Below are positions 23,674 to 32,678 of a stretch of DNA of 64,000 nt, one piece after another (position 1 is the stretch's first letter; the number at the start of each line of letters is the position of its first letter). The notes below the pieces were generated by a model, which had not been told where the DNA came from, ran no database searches, and saw only the letters and a list, made by a program, of their open reading frames with translations. The position numbers and the translations under genes were made by a program. Source of the stretch: Clostridium estertheticum (GTDB lineage Bacteria > Bacillota > Clostridia > Clostridiales > Clostridiaceae); NCBI RefSeq assembly GCF_011065935.2, contig NZ_JAAMNH020000001.1:5105001-5169000 (forward strand). The letters run 5' to 3'.

Positions 23674-24114
23674 TTAGTATTTAAGCACTAATGTTTCTGG
23701 ATTTTGTGCCTGGTGCTTATGTTCTGGTCCTCTGTAAACAGTCATTTTTTTAGCTGTTTGACGACCTAGTGGTCCTTTTGGAAGCATTCTTCTTACTGCC
23801 TCTTCAAAAATAAACTCAGGTTTTTTAACCATTGCTACTCTATATGGAACTTCTTTTAATCCACCTGGATAAAAAGAGTGATGTCTTAACATTTTTTGGT
23901 CTAATTTCTTACCAGTTAAAACGATCTTATCAGCGTTTATTACGATTACAAAGTCACCAGTATCCACAGATGGTGTAAATGTTGGTTTATGTTTTCCTCT
24001 TAATATTGAAGCTATTTGGCTTGCTGCTCTTCCTAAAACTTTTCCTTCTACGTCAACAACGAACCATTTTCTTTCTATTTCTAGTGGTTTTGCTATAAAT
24101 GATTTTGATTTCAT
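23674..24114 (-). CDS. rplM: 50S ribosomal protein L13
   Basis: L13, 146 residues, an early assembly protein of the large subunit. Landmarks are ERKWFVVDVEGKVLGRAASQ and VDTGDFVIVINADKIVLTGKK. I chose ATG at 24114 behind GGGAGGG; the open frame begins nine codons earlier without a site. It has its own strong promoter (24211-24239) and a leader hairpin that may be the L13 autoregulatory element. Confidence 0.97.
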   Translation of the reverse strand: MKSKSFIAKPLEIERKWFVVDVEGKVLGRAASQIASILRGKHKPTFTPSVDTGDFVIVINADKIVLTGKKLDQKMLRHHSFYPGGLKEVPYRVAMVKKPEFIFEEAVRRMLPKGPLGRQTAKKMTVYRGPEHKHQAQNPETLVLKY

Positions 24115-24158
24115 TATTTTCCCTCCCTGAACTTTTAACAATTTAATTTCTATGCTAA

Positions 24159-24179
24159 AGATCCGGGGCTAGTGGATCT
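24159..24179 (-). promoter_or_regulatory. rplM leader hairpin, candidate L13 autoregulatory leader
   Basis: On the minus strand AGATCC and GGATCT close a hairpin with the loop ACTAGCCCC, 45 nt upstream of the rplM start codon and inside the 5' UTR made by the promoter at 24211-24239. Firmicutes often carry a small L13-binding leader at this place. Membership in that RNA family needs a covariance search. Confidence 0.45.
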
Positions 24180-24210
24180 CATTACACGATAATATATTCA
24201 AACATTAATA

Positions 24211-24239
24211 AGTATAATACATTCTACCGGGTGTGTCAA
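24211..24239 (-). promoter_or_regulatory. sigma-A promoter of rplM-rpsI
   Basis: TTGACA (24234-24239) and TATACT (24211-24216) on the minus strand are separated by exactly 17 bases. This near-consensus promoter lies 97 nt upstream of the rplM start codon and after the truA stop. Confidence 0.88.
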
Positions 24240-24278
24240 TGTTTTTACACAAGATATTGCAATTATTAGAGTTTTATT

Positions 24279-25013
24279 TTAATAAAAAACTTCTTCTAAG
24301 CATAATCCACCGGGTGGAACGGATTTTCCAGCCCTTTCTCGCTCTTTTGATAGAATTATATCTTTTATTTCGCTAGGTTTAATCTTGCCTTCACCAACAC
24401 GAACTAGTGATCCAACTATTATTCTAACCATATTATAAAGAAAACCGTCAGCTGCAATATATATTTTTATGATATCTCCATTCTTTGTGATATCTAGCTT
24501 TGTGATAGTTCTCACAGAAGTTTTTACAGAACTACCTAAATTTTTAAATGCAGAAAAGTCATGGGTACCTATAAAATACTCAGCAGCTACTTTCATAGCC
24601 TCTACATCTAATACTTGTTTATGATGATAGATATAATTGCGACCTACAGCAGCAGCTTCATACCTATTAAGTATAGTATAACTATACATCTTCCCAGTAC
24701 TATTATACCTTGAATGAAACTCAGAAGGAACCTCAAAGCAATGTAAAATTACAATATCTAAGGGAAGTTTACTATTAATAGCTCCTGCGAACTTTTCCAC
24801 AGATATTTTACTATTAGTATAAAAATTACCTGTATACCCTTTTGCATGAACTCCAGCATCTGTTCTACTAGACCCAGTAATTTGAGCTTTTTCACCTGTA
24901 ATCTCTTCAATAGCACTCTCTACTTTTTCTTGAATAGTCATTATATTCTTTTGCCTTTGCCATCCTGCATAATTTGTTCCATCATATTCTATTAGAAGCT
25001 TTATATTTCTCAC
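24279..25013 (-). CDS. truA: tRNA pseudouridine(38-40) synthase
   Basis: TruA converts uridines 38-40 in the anticodon arm of many tRNAs to pseudouridine. The 244-residue protein has the catalytic aspartate D52 in GSSRTDAGVHA and the conserved MVRIIVGSLVRVGEGK near the C-terminus. It lies 31 nt after ecfT, the usual Firmicute order rplQ-ecfA1-ecfA2-ecfT-truA-rplM. Confidence 0.96.
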   Translation of the reverse strand: MRNIKLLIEYDGTNYAGWQRQKNIMTIQEKVESAIEEITGEKAQITGSSRTDAGVHAKGYTGNFYTNSKISVEKFAGAINSKLPLDIVILHCFEVPSEFHSRYNSTGKMYSYTILNRYEAAAVGRNYIYHHKQVLDVEAMKVAAEYFIGTHDFSAFKNLGSSVKTSVRTITKLDITKNGDIIKIYIAADGFLYNMVRIIVGSLVRVGEGKIKPSEIKDIILSKERERAGKSVPPGGLCLEEVFY

Positions 25014-25044
25014 CGCTTCACATCCTTTTCGCTCTACAAGAAGA

Positions 25045-25842
25045 TTATGTTCTGAAAGCTATAGTAATAACAAATAACAGTGTAAACGCAAAGCTTGCAA
25101 TATAGTCTTTGTTTGTTATCTTTAGCTGTTTCATCCTCGTTCTTCCTTCTCCACCTTTATAACATCTTGATTCCATAGCCATTGCGAGTTCATCAGCACG
25201 TCTAAAAGAACTTATAAACAATGGTACTAAAATAGGAATTAAACTTTTAGCCCTACTTATCAAATTACCAGACTCAAAGTCTGCACCCCTTGCCATTTGT
25301 GCTTTCATGATCTTATCCGTCTCATCCATTAACGTCGGAATGAATCTTAGTGCAATAGTCATCATCATTGCGAGTTCATGAGCTGGCACTCCTATTCTTT
25401 TAAAGGGCTTTAGCAGGTTTTCTATCCCATCAGTTAGCTCTATTGGAGAGGTTGTAAGTGTAAGTATAGATGTACCCATAATTAAGAACACTAATCTAAT
25501 TATCATAAAGGCTGCAATTATTAACCCTTCTTTATATACACTTATAAATCCCCAGTGCCAAATTAACTCTTTTCCTGTAGTCATAAAGATGTTTAATACT
25601 GCTGTAATAATTAATAATACTAATATTGGCTTTAATCCCTTGTAAATATACTTAAAAGACAAATTAGATATTAATATTGTGATTAAAATAAATATAACTA
25701 CAAATAAATAGCCTTTAAAATTATTTACTAAAAATAGATCAACAATAAATAGCAGAGATATCAATATCTTTAATCTTGGATCTAATTTATGTACAAAAGA
25801 CTCCCCCGGTATATATTGACCTATTGTAATATCTTTGATCAT
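25045..25842 (-). CDS. ecfT: ECF transporter transmembrane protein EcfT
   Basis: EcfT is the shared membrane scaffold of energy-coupling-factor vitamin and cofactor importers. It couples interchangeable S components to the EcfA1-EcfA2 ATPases. The 265-residue protein has several hydrophobic segments (about 25-130 and near the C-terminus). It also has the two cytoplasmic coupling motifs, seen as QMARGAD (near 182) and ESRCYKGG (near 227). No S component gene is adjacent, as in group II systems where S genes are scattered. Confidence 0.93.
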   Translation of the reverse strand: MIKDITIGQYIPGESFVHKLDPRLKILISLLFIVDLFLVNNFKGYLFVVIFILITILISNLSFKYIYKGLKPILVLLIITAVLNIFMTTGKELIWHWGFISVYKEGLIIAAFMIIRLVFLIMGTSILTLTTSPIELTDGIENLLKPFKRIGVPAHELAMMMTIALRFIPTLMDETDKIMKAQMARGADFESGNLISRAKSLIPILVPLFISSFRRADELAMAMESRCYKGGEGRTRMKQLKITNKDYIASFAFTLLFVITIAFRT

Positions 25843-25916
25843 ACGAATTCCTCCAATGTGTTATAAGAATCACACATTACTGTTTTCTATATAATATCTT
25901 ATTAGACAAAAAAATT

Positions 25917-26774
25917 TTACTGCTTATTTTTTAATATTTTAAGCAATTCTTGCTTAGCTTTTTCTATGGTAAATATATCCTCAGATATATCAAACCCTTT
26001 ATTACGTAGTTCCCTAATTAAATATGTTACCTGCGGTACGGCAAGTCCTACACTTTCTAATATTTCTATTTGTTTAAATATTTCCGCTGGTGTTCCATCT
26101 AAGATACACTTTCCACTATCCATTACTATAATTCTATTTGCAACTTTCGCAACGTCTTCCATACTATGAGATACGAGTATTATGGTCATATCGTTCTCTT
26201 TGTACAGCTCAACAATTTTACTTAATATATCGTCTCTTCCTTTTGGATCCAGTCCCGCTGTTGGCTCATCTAGAATTAAGACCTTTGGCTCCATAGCCAC
26301 AACCCCGGCTATGGCAACTCTTCTCTTTTGACCACCACTTATTTCAAAAGGTGATTTGTCCTTATACTGCTCATAGTCCAGTCCAACAATTCTCATTGCC
26401 CTTCGAACTCTTTTATTTATCTCATCATTATCTAGACCCAAATTATGTGGTCCAAAAGCAATGTCTTTTTCAATAGTTTCTTCAAAAAGTTGATATTCAG
26501 GATATTGAAATACTAGTCCAACTTTTTTTCTTATGTTTGTCAATTTTGCTTTTTTCACTGTTATATCTATGTCGTCTATTAATAGACTACCTGAAGTTGG
26601 TTTTAAAAGTCCATTTATATGTTGTATTAGAGTTGATTTTCCTGAGCCTGTATGCCCAATTAGTGCAACAAATTCTCCTTGCTTTATTTCTATAGATACA
26701 TCATCTATAGCTTTTTTTTCAAAAGGAGTCTTTGGCATATATATATGTGTTAAATTCTCTATTTTAATTGACAT
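25917..26774 (-). CDS. ecfA2: ECF transporter ATPase EcfA2
   Basis: The second ATPase subunit of the group II energy-coupling factor, 285 residues. Walker A is GHTGSGKST (residues about 39-47), the signature is ISGGQKRRVAIAG and Walker B is VLILDEPTAGLDP, with SHSMED as the switch histidine. Its start overlaps the ecfA1 stop by 16 nt, which suggests coupled translation of the heterodimer. A 74-nt gap precedes ecfT. Confidence 0.93.
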   Translation of the reverse strand: MSIKIENLTHIYMPKTPFEKKAIDDVSIEIKQGEFVALIGHTGSGKSTLIQHINGLLKPTSGSLLIDDIDITVKKAKLTNIRKKVGLVFQYPEYQLFEETIEKDIAFGPHNLGLDNDEINKRVRRAMRIVGLDYEQYKDKSPFEISGGQKRRVAIAGVVAMEPKVLILDEPTAGLDPKGRDDILSKIVELYKENDMTIILVSHSMEDVAKVANRIIVMDSGKCILDGTPAEIFKQIEILESVGLAVPQVTYLIRELRNKGFDISEDIFTIEKAKQELLKILKNKQ

Positions 26775-27604
26775 AATGCATTCACCATCTCATTTATAGT
26801 TAATATATCTGATTCTATATTAATACCATTTTGTTTAAGTTCGTATGCCAGTTCTGTTACTTGTGGAACATCTAGACCTATTTTTTTCATAAGGGAAACG
26901 TTCCTAAATATTTCTCTCGGTTTTCCATTCATTACAATTTTACCATTATCCATAACTACAATTCTATCTGCTTCAACTGCTTCTTCCATATTATGAGTTA
27001 TTAGAATTATCGTTATACCATACTTTTTATTTATTTCTTTAATAGTTCGAATAACTTCTTTTCTACCAAATGGATCAAGCATAGCCGTAGGCTCATCAAA
27101 TACAATACACTTTGGCCTCATGGCAAGAATACCTGCAATAGCTACTCTTTGTTTTTGACCACCTGAAAGTAAATGTGGAGCATGTTTTTTATATTCGTAC
27201 ATTTGTACATTTTTTAATGAATCATCTACTCTTTTCCTAATTTCACTGGGATCTATGCCTAAATTTTCTGGACCAAACGCTACATCTTCCTCTACGATGG
27301 TTGCAACAATTTGGTTATCCGGATTTTGAAATACCATTCCAGCTACATTCCTAATGTTCCATAAATTGCTTTCCTGCGAAGTTTGTAGTCCATCTACATA
27401 GACTTCCCCTTCAGTAGGTATTAATAGAGCATTTATATGTTTAGCAAAAGTAGATTTTCCTGAGCCATTATGGCCGAGTACTACTAAAAATTCACCCTTA
27501 TTAACCTCTAAATTTAATCCATCTATGGCTACTTTAGGCTCTTCATCTTCACTTTGAGGGTATCTGTAAACAAGATTACTACATATAACCATTTTTTCAC
27601 CCAT
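26759..27604 (-). CDS. ecfA1: ECF transporter ATPase EcfA1
   Basis: The first ATPase subunit of the energy-coupling factor, 281 residues. Walker A is GHNGSGKST, the signature is LLSGGQKQRVAIAG and Walker B is CIVFDEPTAMLDP, with the switch histidine in ITHNMEEA. I set the start at ATG 27604 behind GGGAGTGACACTT; a GTG three codons earlier lies inside that site. It follows rplQ across a terminator-like hairpin, so expression may depend on read-through from the alpha operon. Confidence 0.93.
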   Translation of the reverse strand: MGEKMVICSNLVYRYPQSEDEEPKVAIDGLNLEVNKGEFLVVLGHNGSGKSTFAKHINALLIPTEGEVYVDGLQTSQESNLWNIRNVAGMVFQNPDNQIVATIVEEDVAFGPENLGIDPSEIRKRVDDSLKNVQMYEYKKHAPHLLSGGQKQRVAIAGILAMRPKCIVFDEPTAMLDPFGRKEVIRTIKEINKKYGITIILITHNMEEAVEADRIVVMDNGKIVMNGKPREIFRNVSLMKKIGLDVPQVTELAYELKQNGINIESDILTINEMVNALCQLK

Positions 27605-27644
27605 AAGTGTCACTCCCTACATCTATAAATATTTATAAGAAAAT

Positions 27645-27674
27645 GGGGACTAAGTTTGATTTCACTTAATCCCC
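27645..27674 (-). terminator. terminator after rplQ
   Basis: On the minus strand GGGGATTAAGT pairs with ACTTAGTCCCC (one G-U pair) around an 8-base loop, followed by ATTTTCTT. It sits 11 nt beyond the rplQ stop and should end the alpha operon, with some read-through into ecfA1 because no separate promoter is visible there. Confidence 0.75.
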
Positions 27675-27684
27675 TTTGTTCAAA

Positions 27685-28026
27685 CTATACTAATTCTATT
27701 ATGCTCATTTCTGCCGCGTCGCCTCTTCTTGGACCCATTTTCATTATTCTAGTATATCCGCCGTTTCTTTCAGCATACTTGGGTGCAATATTGTCAAATA
27801 AATCTTTAACTACACTTTCTTCTGTAATGAATGCAAGTGCTTGTCTTCTAGCATGAAGATCTCCTCTTTTTCCAAGAGTTATCATTCTTTCAGCAAATTT
27901 TCTAGTTTCTTTTGCTCTAGTGACAGTAGTTTCAATTTTTCCGTACTTCAACAAATTAGTTGCAAGACTTCTAAACATTGCAATTCTTTGATCAGTTGAG
28001 CGTCCTAGTTTACGATACATTGCCAT
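27685..28026 (-). CDS. rplQ: 50S ribosomal protein L17
   Basis: L17, 113 residues. The N-terminus MYRKLGRSTDQRIAMFRSLA and the C-terminus RIMKMGPRRGDAAEMSIIEL are diagnostic. It follows rpoA by 12 nt as the last gene of the alpha operon. Confidence 0.97.
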   Translation of the reverse strand: MAMYRKLGRSTDQRIAMFRSLATNLLKYGKIETTVTRAKETRKFAERMITLGKRGDLHARRQALAFITEESVVKDLFDNIAPKYAERNGGYTRIMKMGPRRGDAAEMSIIELV

Positions 28027-28038
28027 GTGTCTACCTCC

Positions 28039-28986
28039 TTACTCTTCACTTAGCTTTAAGTTCAAGCTTAGTGCTTGAAGTTTTTGTTCAACTTCTTCAA
28101 GTGATTTTTTACCTAAATTCCTGACCTTCATCATATCGTCCATTGATCTCTCTGTTAATTCTTGAACTGTATTGATTCCAGCTCTTTTTAAGCAATTATA
28201 ACTTCTAACAGAAAGATCTAATTCTTCAATAGTCATTTCAAGAACTTTTTCTTTCTTATCTTCTTCTTTTTCAACCATTATTTCAACATTATCAGCATGA
28301 TCTGTTAATGTCATAAACAGCTTAAAGTGTTCAATAAGTATTTTAGCTGATAAACCAATAGCTTCGTCTGGTCTAATGGTTCCATTAGTCCAAATTTCAA
28401 TAGTTAATTTATCATAATCTGTAATCTGGCCTACTCTAGTGTTCTCTACAGCAAAATTCACTCTCTTAACTGGAGTATAGATAGAATCTACTGGTATAGT
28501 AGCTATCGGTAATTCATCTGTCTTATTTTTAGCCTGAGACACATATCCTCTACCTTTGTTAACAGTTAGTTCCATATATAGTTTAGCACCATCATCTAAT
28601 GTTGCTATATGTAAATCATCGTTAACAACTTCTATATCTCCATCAGTTTTAATGTCTGCTCCAGTAACTACTCCAGGTCCTTTAGCATCAATATAAACAG
28701 TTCTTGGACCCTCTCCATTCATTTTTAATGCTAAGCTTTTGATGTTCAGAATTAATTCTGTAACATCTTCTTTAACACCTTTAACTGTGGAAAATTCATG
28801 AAGTACTGTATCAATTTTAACTGCACTTGTAGCAACTCCAGGTAATGAAGAAAGAAGAATCCTTCTTAAAGCATTACCTAGTGTTATACCATAACCTCTT
28901 TCTAATGGTTCAATTATGAATTTACCATATGAATCATCTTCAGCGGTTTCTACACATTCTATTTTTGGCTTTTCTATTTCTAACAT
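28039..28986 (-). CDS. rpoA: RNA polymerase alpha subunit
   Basis: A 315-residue alpha subunit. The N-terminal domain (about 1-230) contains the dimerisation segment GYGITLGNALRRILLSSLPG. The C-terminal domain (about 245-310) contains LDLSVRSYNCLKRAGI and KVRNLGKKSLEEV, which contact UP elements and activators. It lies between rpsD and rplQ, the normal alpha operon order. Confidence 0.98.
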   Translation of the reverse strand: MLEIEKPKIECVETAEDDSYGKFIIEPLERGYGITLGNALRRILLSSLPGVATSAVKIDTVLHEFSTVKGVKEDVTELILNIKSLALKMNGEGPRTVYIDAKGPGVVTGADIKTDGDIEVVNDDLHIATLDDGAKLYMELTVNKGRGYVSQAKNKTDELPIATIPVDSIYTPVKRVNFAVENTRVGQITDYDKLTIEIWTNGTIRPDEAIGLSAKILIEHFKLFMTLTDHADNVEIMVEKEEDKKEKVLEMTIEELDLSVRSYNCLKRAGINTVQELTERSMDDMMKVRNLGKKSLEEVEQKLQALSLNLKLSEE

Positions 28987-29049
28987 ACTAAACCCTCCTC
29001 TTTTTTAATTGGCAACTTATAATGAGGGCAACTGATTCTATACTAATGA

Positions 29050-29670
29050 CTATTTGCTGTATAACTCGACGATTAGCGTCTCATTAACAGGAACATCTAT
29101 ATCTTCCCTAGTTGGTATTGAAATAACTGTTCCTTCAAATTTCTCTAAGTTAGCTGATAACCAATTTGGTAAAGTCTTAGGATTTTCAACGAAAACCTTA
29201 AACTTCTCAGTAGCTCTGCTCTTTGGACATGCAGATACCACTTGATTTGCTACTAAACTGTAAGAAGGAATATCTACCTTTTTACCGTCAACTAAGAAAT
29301 GTCCGTGAGTTACTAGTTGCCTAGCTTCTTGTCTTGAATTTCCGTAACCTAATCTGTAAACTACGTTATCAAGTCTCACTTCTAGAAGTTTTAATAGGTT
29401 TTCACCAGTTATTCCTCTTAACTTGTCAGCTTTATCATAGTATCTTCTAAATTGGCTTTCAAGTATTCCATAAATCCTCTTAGCCTTTTGTTTTTCTCTT
29501 AATTGTAATCCATAGTTAGACATTTTTTTCTTGCTTTGACCGTGTTGTCCCGGTGCATAGCCTCTTCTTGAAAATGCACATTTATCTGTGAAGCATCTAT
29601 CACCCTTAAGGTTTAGCTTCATACCTTCTCTTCTGCAAAGCCTACAAGTAGCTCCAGTATATCTTGCCAT
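29050..29670 (-). CDS. rpsD: 30S ribosomal protein S4 (zinc-binding form)
   Basis: S4, 206 residues, starts 16S rRNA assembly. The N-terminus keeps four cysteines (C9, C12, C26, C31), so this is the C+ zinc form, and the S4 domain (about 95-160) reads RLDNVVYRLGYGNSRQEARQ. In Bacillus rpsD is a separate autoregulated gene; in clostridia it is inside the alpha operon, as here. A 63-nt spacer separates it from rpoA. Confidence 0.97.
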   Translation of the reverse strand: MARYTGATCRLCRREGMKLNLKGDRCFTDKCAFSRRGYAPGQHGQSKKKMSNYGLQLREKQKAKRIYGILESQFRRYYDKADKLRGITGENLLKLLEVRLDNVVYRLGYGNSRQEARQLVTHGHFLVDGKKVDIPSYSLVANQVVSACPKSRATEKFKVFVENPKTLPNWLSANLEKFEGTVISIPTREDIDVPVNETLIVELYSK

Positions 29671-29691
29671 TCAAATTACACCTCCTGTTTA

Positions 29692-30084
29692 CTATACTCT
29701 TCTTCTTTTTGGTGGTCTACATCCGTTATGTGGAATTGGAGTAACGTCTTTGATTAATGTAATTTCTAATCCAGCCGCTTGAAGTGATCTAATCGCCGCT
29801 TCTCTACCTGCTCCAGGTCCTTTAACGAATACGTCAACACTCTTTAAACCGTGCTCCATTGCTGCTTTTGTAGCAGCTTCTGCTGCCATTTGAGCTGCAA
29901 AAGGAGTACTCTTTCTTGAACCTCTAAAACCTAATCCACCTGCACTAGACCAAGATAAAGCATTTCCAGCTGCATCTGTAAGTGTAACGATGGAATTATT
30001 AAAAGTAGACTTTATGTGAGCACAACCGTGCTCAATATTTTTTTTCTCTTTTTTTCTTCTACTTCTTTTAACTTTCTGAGCCAT
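29692..30084 (-). CDS. rpsK: 30S ribosomal protein S11
   Basis: S11, 130 residues, a platform protein that lines the mRNA exit. Landmarks are HIKSTFNNSIVTLTDAAGNA, VDVFVKGPGAGREAAIRSL and the C-terminal PIPHNGCRPPKRRRV. It lies 15 nt after rpsM in the alpha operon. Confidence 0.97.
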   Translation of the reverse strand: MAQKVKRSRRKKEKKNIEHGCAHIKSTFNNSIVTLTDAAGNALSWSSAGGLGFRGSRKSTPFAAQMAAEAATKAAMEHGLKSVDVFVKGPGAGREAAIRSLQAAGLEITLIKDVTPIPHNGCRPPKRRRV

Positions 30085-30099
30085 TTTATTCCCTCCTTA

Positions 30100-30468
30100 C
30101 TATTTCTTTTTGCCCGCCATTGTTTTCTTAGGGCCTTTTCTTGTTCTTGCATTAGTTTTAGTTTTTTGTCCTCTTACTGGAAGACCTTTTCTATGTCTAA
30201 TTCCTCTATAACATCCAACTTCCATTAATCTTTTAATATCTAATGCAACTTTTCTTCTTAAGTCACCTTCAATTATAAAGTTCTTGGTGATGTATGTTCT
30301 TAATTCATTAACTTCTTCTTCAGTTAAGTCCTTAACTCTTGTGTCAGGATTTACTCCTGTTGCTTTAAGAATTCCTTGTGATTTTGGTAATCCAATACCA
30401 AATATATATGTTAGGCCTATTTCAACCCTTTTTTCTCTTGGTAGGTCAATACCCGCTATTCTTGCCAT
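30100..30468 (-). CDS. rpsM: 30S ribosomal protein S13
   Basis: S13, 122 residues, forms inter-subunit bridges in the head of the 30S subunit. Landmarks are MARIAGIDLPREKRVEIGLT, CYRGIRHRKGLPVRGQKTKT and a Lys-rich tail. A 140-nt spacer separates it from rpmJ; I see no clear promoter there. Confidence 0.97.
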   Translation of the reverse strand: MARIAGIDLPREKRVEIGLTYIFGIGLPKSQGILKATGVNPDTRVKDLTEEEVNELRTYITKNFIIEGDLRRKVALDIKRLMEVGCYRGIRHRKGLPVRGQKTKTNARTRKGPKKTMAGKKK

Positions 30469-30608
30469 TTACTGTTTACACCTCCTAGATACTTGTTGTT
30501 CTAATTTTATCACATCTGTAAGCTATAAAACGACTTAATGTGATTTATTATTAATATATTAATTTTTACATTTAATACTTAACTAAACCCATCTGTAAAT
30601 AAAACTTA

Positions 30609-30722
30609 TTAACCTTGCTTTTGTTTATGCTTAGGATTTTCACAGATAACCATTACTCTTCCTTTTCGTTTAATAACCTTACATTTTTCACACATAGGTT
30701 TAACTGATGGCCTTACTTTCAT
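30609..30722 (-). CDS. rpmJ: 50S ribosomal protein L36 (zinc-binding form)
   Basis: A 37-codon gene: MKVRPSVKPMCEKCKVIKRK, then GRVMVICENPKHKQKQG. The ligands C11, C14, C27 and H32 form the zinc ribbon of the C+ form of L36. It lies between infA and rpsM, its standard place, with a GGAGGGTTAGCT site. It is too short for usual frame-length cut-offs. Confidence 0.97.
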   Translation of the reverse strand: MKVRPSVKPMCEKCKVIKRKGRVMVICENPKHKQKQG

Positions 30723-30737
30723 AGCTAACCCTCCTTA

Positions 30738-30956
30738 TTACTTATCTCTCCAAGTAATTCTCCCACGAGTGAGATCATATGGAGAAAGTTCTACTGTAAC
30801 CTTATCGCCTGGTAGTATTCTTATAAAATTCATTCTTAACTTACCTGAAATATGAGCTAATATTTTATGCCCACTCTCAAGCTCAACTTGAAATATTGCA
30901 TTGGGCAAAGTTTCTAATACCACACCTTGCATTTCAATTATATCATCTTTTGACAT
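30738..30956 (-). CDS. infA: translation initiation factor IF-1
   Basis: IF-1 (72 residues) is an OB-fold protein that occupies the A site during initiation. Recognisable parts are MSKDDIIEMQGVVLETLPNA and LPGDKVTVELSPYDLTRGRI. I chose ATG at 30956, preceded by AAGGAGG; the open frame extends eleven codons further but overlaps the upstream gene. It lies 15 nt ahead of rpmJ. Confidence 0.96.
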   Translation of the reverse strand: MSKDDIIEMQGVVLETLPNAIFQVELESGHKILAHISGKLRMNFIRILPGDKVTVELSPYDLTRGRITWRDK

Positions 30957-30963
30957 AAGGTAA

Positions 30964-31254
30964 TCAAACCTCCTTACGAATATCTGCAAACCGCAAAAAT
31001 ATTTTAATTTTAGAATTAGTAACCTCTTCTTTAGATAAAATTAAATCTTTAACTTCCTCAGCTACAATGCCTGTAAAATCCAGATGTCTAACCTTCTTTT
31101 TTTTAGGTTTTTCAATCTTTCTTAAATCTCCATCAGCGATATACACATACTCACTATTTAGTATTCCTACCACAATAAATTTTCTGTGCATATCTCTTCC
31201 CGCTTTAGAATTTACAACTTTACCTATAAGGGTATTTTCGTCCAAACCATTCAC
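30964..31254 (-). CDS. KOW-domain RNA-binding protein (L14e-like)
   Basis: A 96-residue basic protein found between map and infA in many clostridia. The N-terminal half has a KOW/SH3-like barrel (LIGKVVNSKAGRDMHRKFIV, YVYIADGDLRKIEKPKKKK) like that of archaeal/eukaryotic L14e. It probably binds rRNA or aids ribosome assembly; the specific role is unknown. It sits 5 nt after map and 7 nt ahead of infA, so it is fully embedded in the spc operon. Confidence 0.85.
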   Translation of the reverse strand: MNGLDENTLIGKVVNSKAGRDMHRKFIVVGILNSEYVYIADGDLRKIEKPKKKKVRHLDFTGIVAEEVKDLILSKEEVTNSKIKIFLRFADIRKEV

Positions 31255-31259
31255 CTCTA

Positions 31260-32006
31260 TTAGTTCAAAGTTAATATTTCAGGACCACTTTTTAGGATAG
31301 CAACAGTGTTTTCATAATGTGCAGATAAACTGCCATCTCTAGTTACTACCGTCCATCTATTGGCCTTTACTTTGACATAATGCTTTCCTATATTTATCAT
31401 AGGTTCAATTGCAAGTACCATACCATGAACTAATTTAGGACCTCTACCTGGAGTACCATAATTAGGAACCTCTGGATCTTCATGCATTGATGTTCCAATT
31501 CCATGACCTACGAAATCCCTAACCACAGCGTATCCATGCTCCTCAGCATAACACTGAATTGCAACAGATATGTCTGATAATCTATTGCCGATTATAGCTT
31601 TTTCAACGCCCTTGAAAAAACTATTTTTAGTGATCTCAATGAGCATTGCGGCAACATTCGATACTTTTCCTACTGGAAAAGTTCTAGCAGCATCTCCATG
31701 ATAGCCATTTAATATGGCACCACAATCTATGCTAATTATATCTCCTTCAAGCAAAATCCGATTAGTTGGAATTCCATGAACCACTTCATCATTAACAGAT
31801 GTACATATGGAAGCTGGAAATCCACAATAACCTTTAAAAGATGGTTTAGCACCCTGTTTTATTATGAACTCTTCAGCTAATTTATCTATTTCTGCAGTGG
31901 TTATTCCCGGTTTTATTACTTCTTCAATTAATGCAAGGGCTACAGCAACCACTTTACCTGCACTTCTCATATATTGAATTTCCATATCACTTTTTATGTT
32001 TATCAC
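31260..32006 (-). CDS. map: methionine aminopeptidase type I
   Basis: Removes the initiator methionine from nascent proteins. The 248-residue pita-bread enzyme shows the five metal ligands in order: two Asp in SIDCGAILNGYHGDAART, His in FVGHGIGTSMHEDP, Glu in LAIEPMIN and Glu in SAHYENTVAI. It lies 2 nt after adk, as in other Firmicute spc operons. Confidence 0.97.
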   Translation of the reverse strand: MINIKSDMEIQYMRSAGKVVAVALALIEEVIKPGITTAEIDKLAEEFIIKQGAKPSFKGYCGFPASICTSVNDEVVHGIPTNRILLEGDIISIDCGAILNGYHGDAARTFPVGKVSNVAAMLIEITKNSFFKGVEKAIIGNRLSDISVAIQCYAEEHGYAVVRDFVGHGIGTSMHEDPEVPNYGTPGRGPKLVHGMVLAIEPMINIGKHYVKVKANRWTVVTRDGSLSAHYENTVAILKSGPEILTLN

Positions 32007-32008
32007 TT

Positions 32009-32656
32009 TTATATCTCTCCTAAGATACTACAGATACTTTCAAATACACTATTAATCGCTTGTGTTCCATCAACTACTGATAATAAGTTTTTGTCACCAT
32101 AGTACTTTATCAATGGTTGCGTTTGGGCATCATATATGTCTAACCGTTCACTAACGGTTTCTTCACTGTCATCAGCTCTTTGTACAAGAGATGATCCACA
32201 TAGATTACATTTCCCGTCCATTTCTGGTGGATTAAATGTAATATGATAGCTAGCACCACAGTTAAGACAAACTCTTCTACCAGTCATTCGATTGAGAATA
32301 AATTCTCTAGGAACTTTTATTAATAATGCAGTATCAAGACGGTTACCTTTTTCTTCCAATATAGTTTCTAAGGCTTCAGCTTGCTTGACAGTCCTCGGGT
32401 AGCCATCTAATAAAAATCCATTTATGCAATCTTCATTATCTAACCTATCCACGATTATATCTATAGTCAATCCATCAGGAACTAAGTGTCCCTTATCAAT
32501 ATGTTTCTTAGCTTCGATTCCAAGAGGGGTTTTTTCTGAAATATTCTTTCTGAATATATCCCCTGTTGATACATGTGGTATGGAGAATTTATTGCTTATG
32601 GATTTTGCTTGCGTTCCTTTTCCGGCTCCCGGAGGACCTAACAAGATTATTCTCAT
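32009..32656 (-). CDS. adk: adenylate kinase (zinc-lid type)
   Basis: Interconverts ATP + AMP and 2 ADP. The 215-residue protein has the P-loop GPPGAGKGTQA (residues 7-17), the AMP-binding DGYPRTVKQAEAL, and a long lid with C-x2-C ... C-x2-C (VCLNCGASYH and KCNLCGSSL) that binds zinc in Gram-positives. It lies between secY (22 nt) and map (2 nt). Confidence 0.97.
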   Translation of the reverse strand: MRIILLGPPGAGKGTQAKSISNKFSIPHVSTGDIFRKNISEKTPLGIEAKKHIDKGHLVPDGLTIDIIVDRLDNEDCINGFLLDGYPRTVKQAEALETILEEKGNRLDTALLIKVPREFILNRMTGRRVCLNCGASYHITFNPPEMDGKCNLCGSSLVQRADDSEETVSERLDIYDAQTQPLIKYYGDKNLLSVVDGTQAINSVFESICSILGEI

Positions 32657-32678
32657 AGTATCATCTCCTGGTAATAAT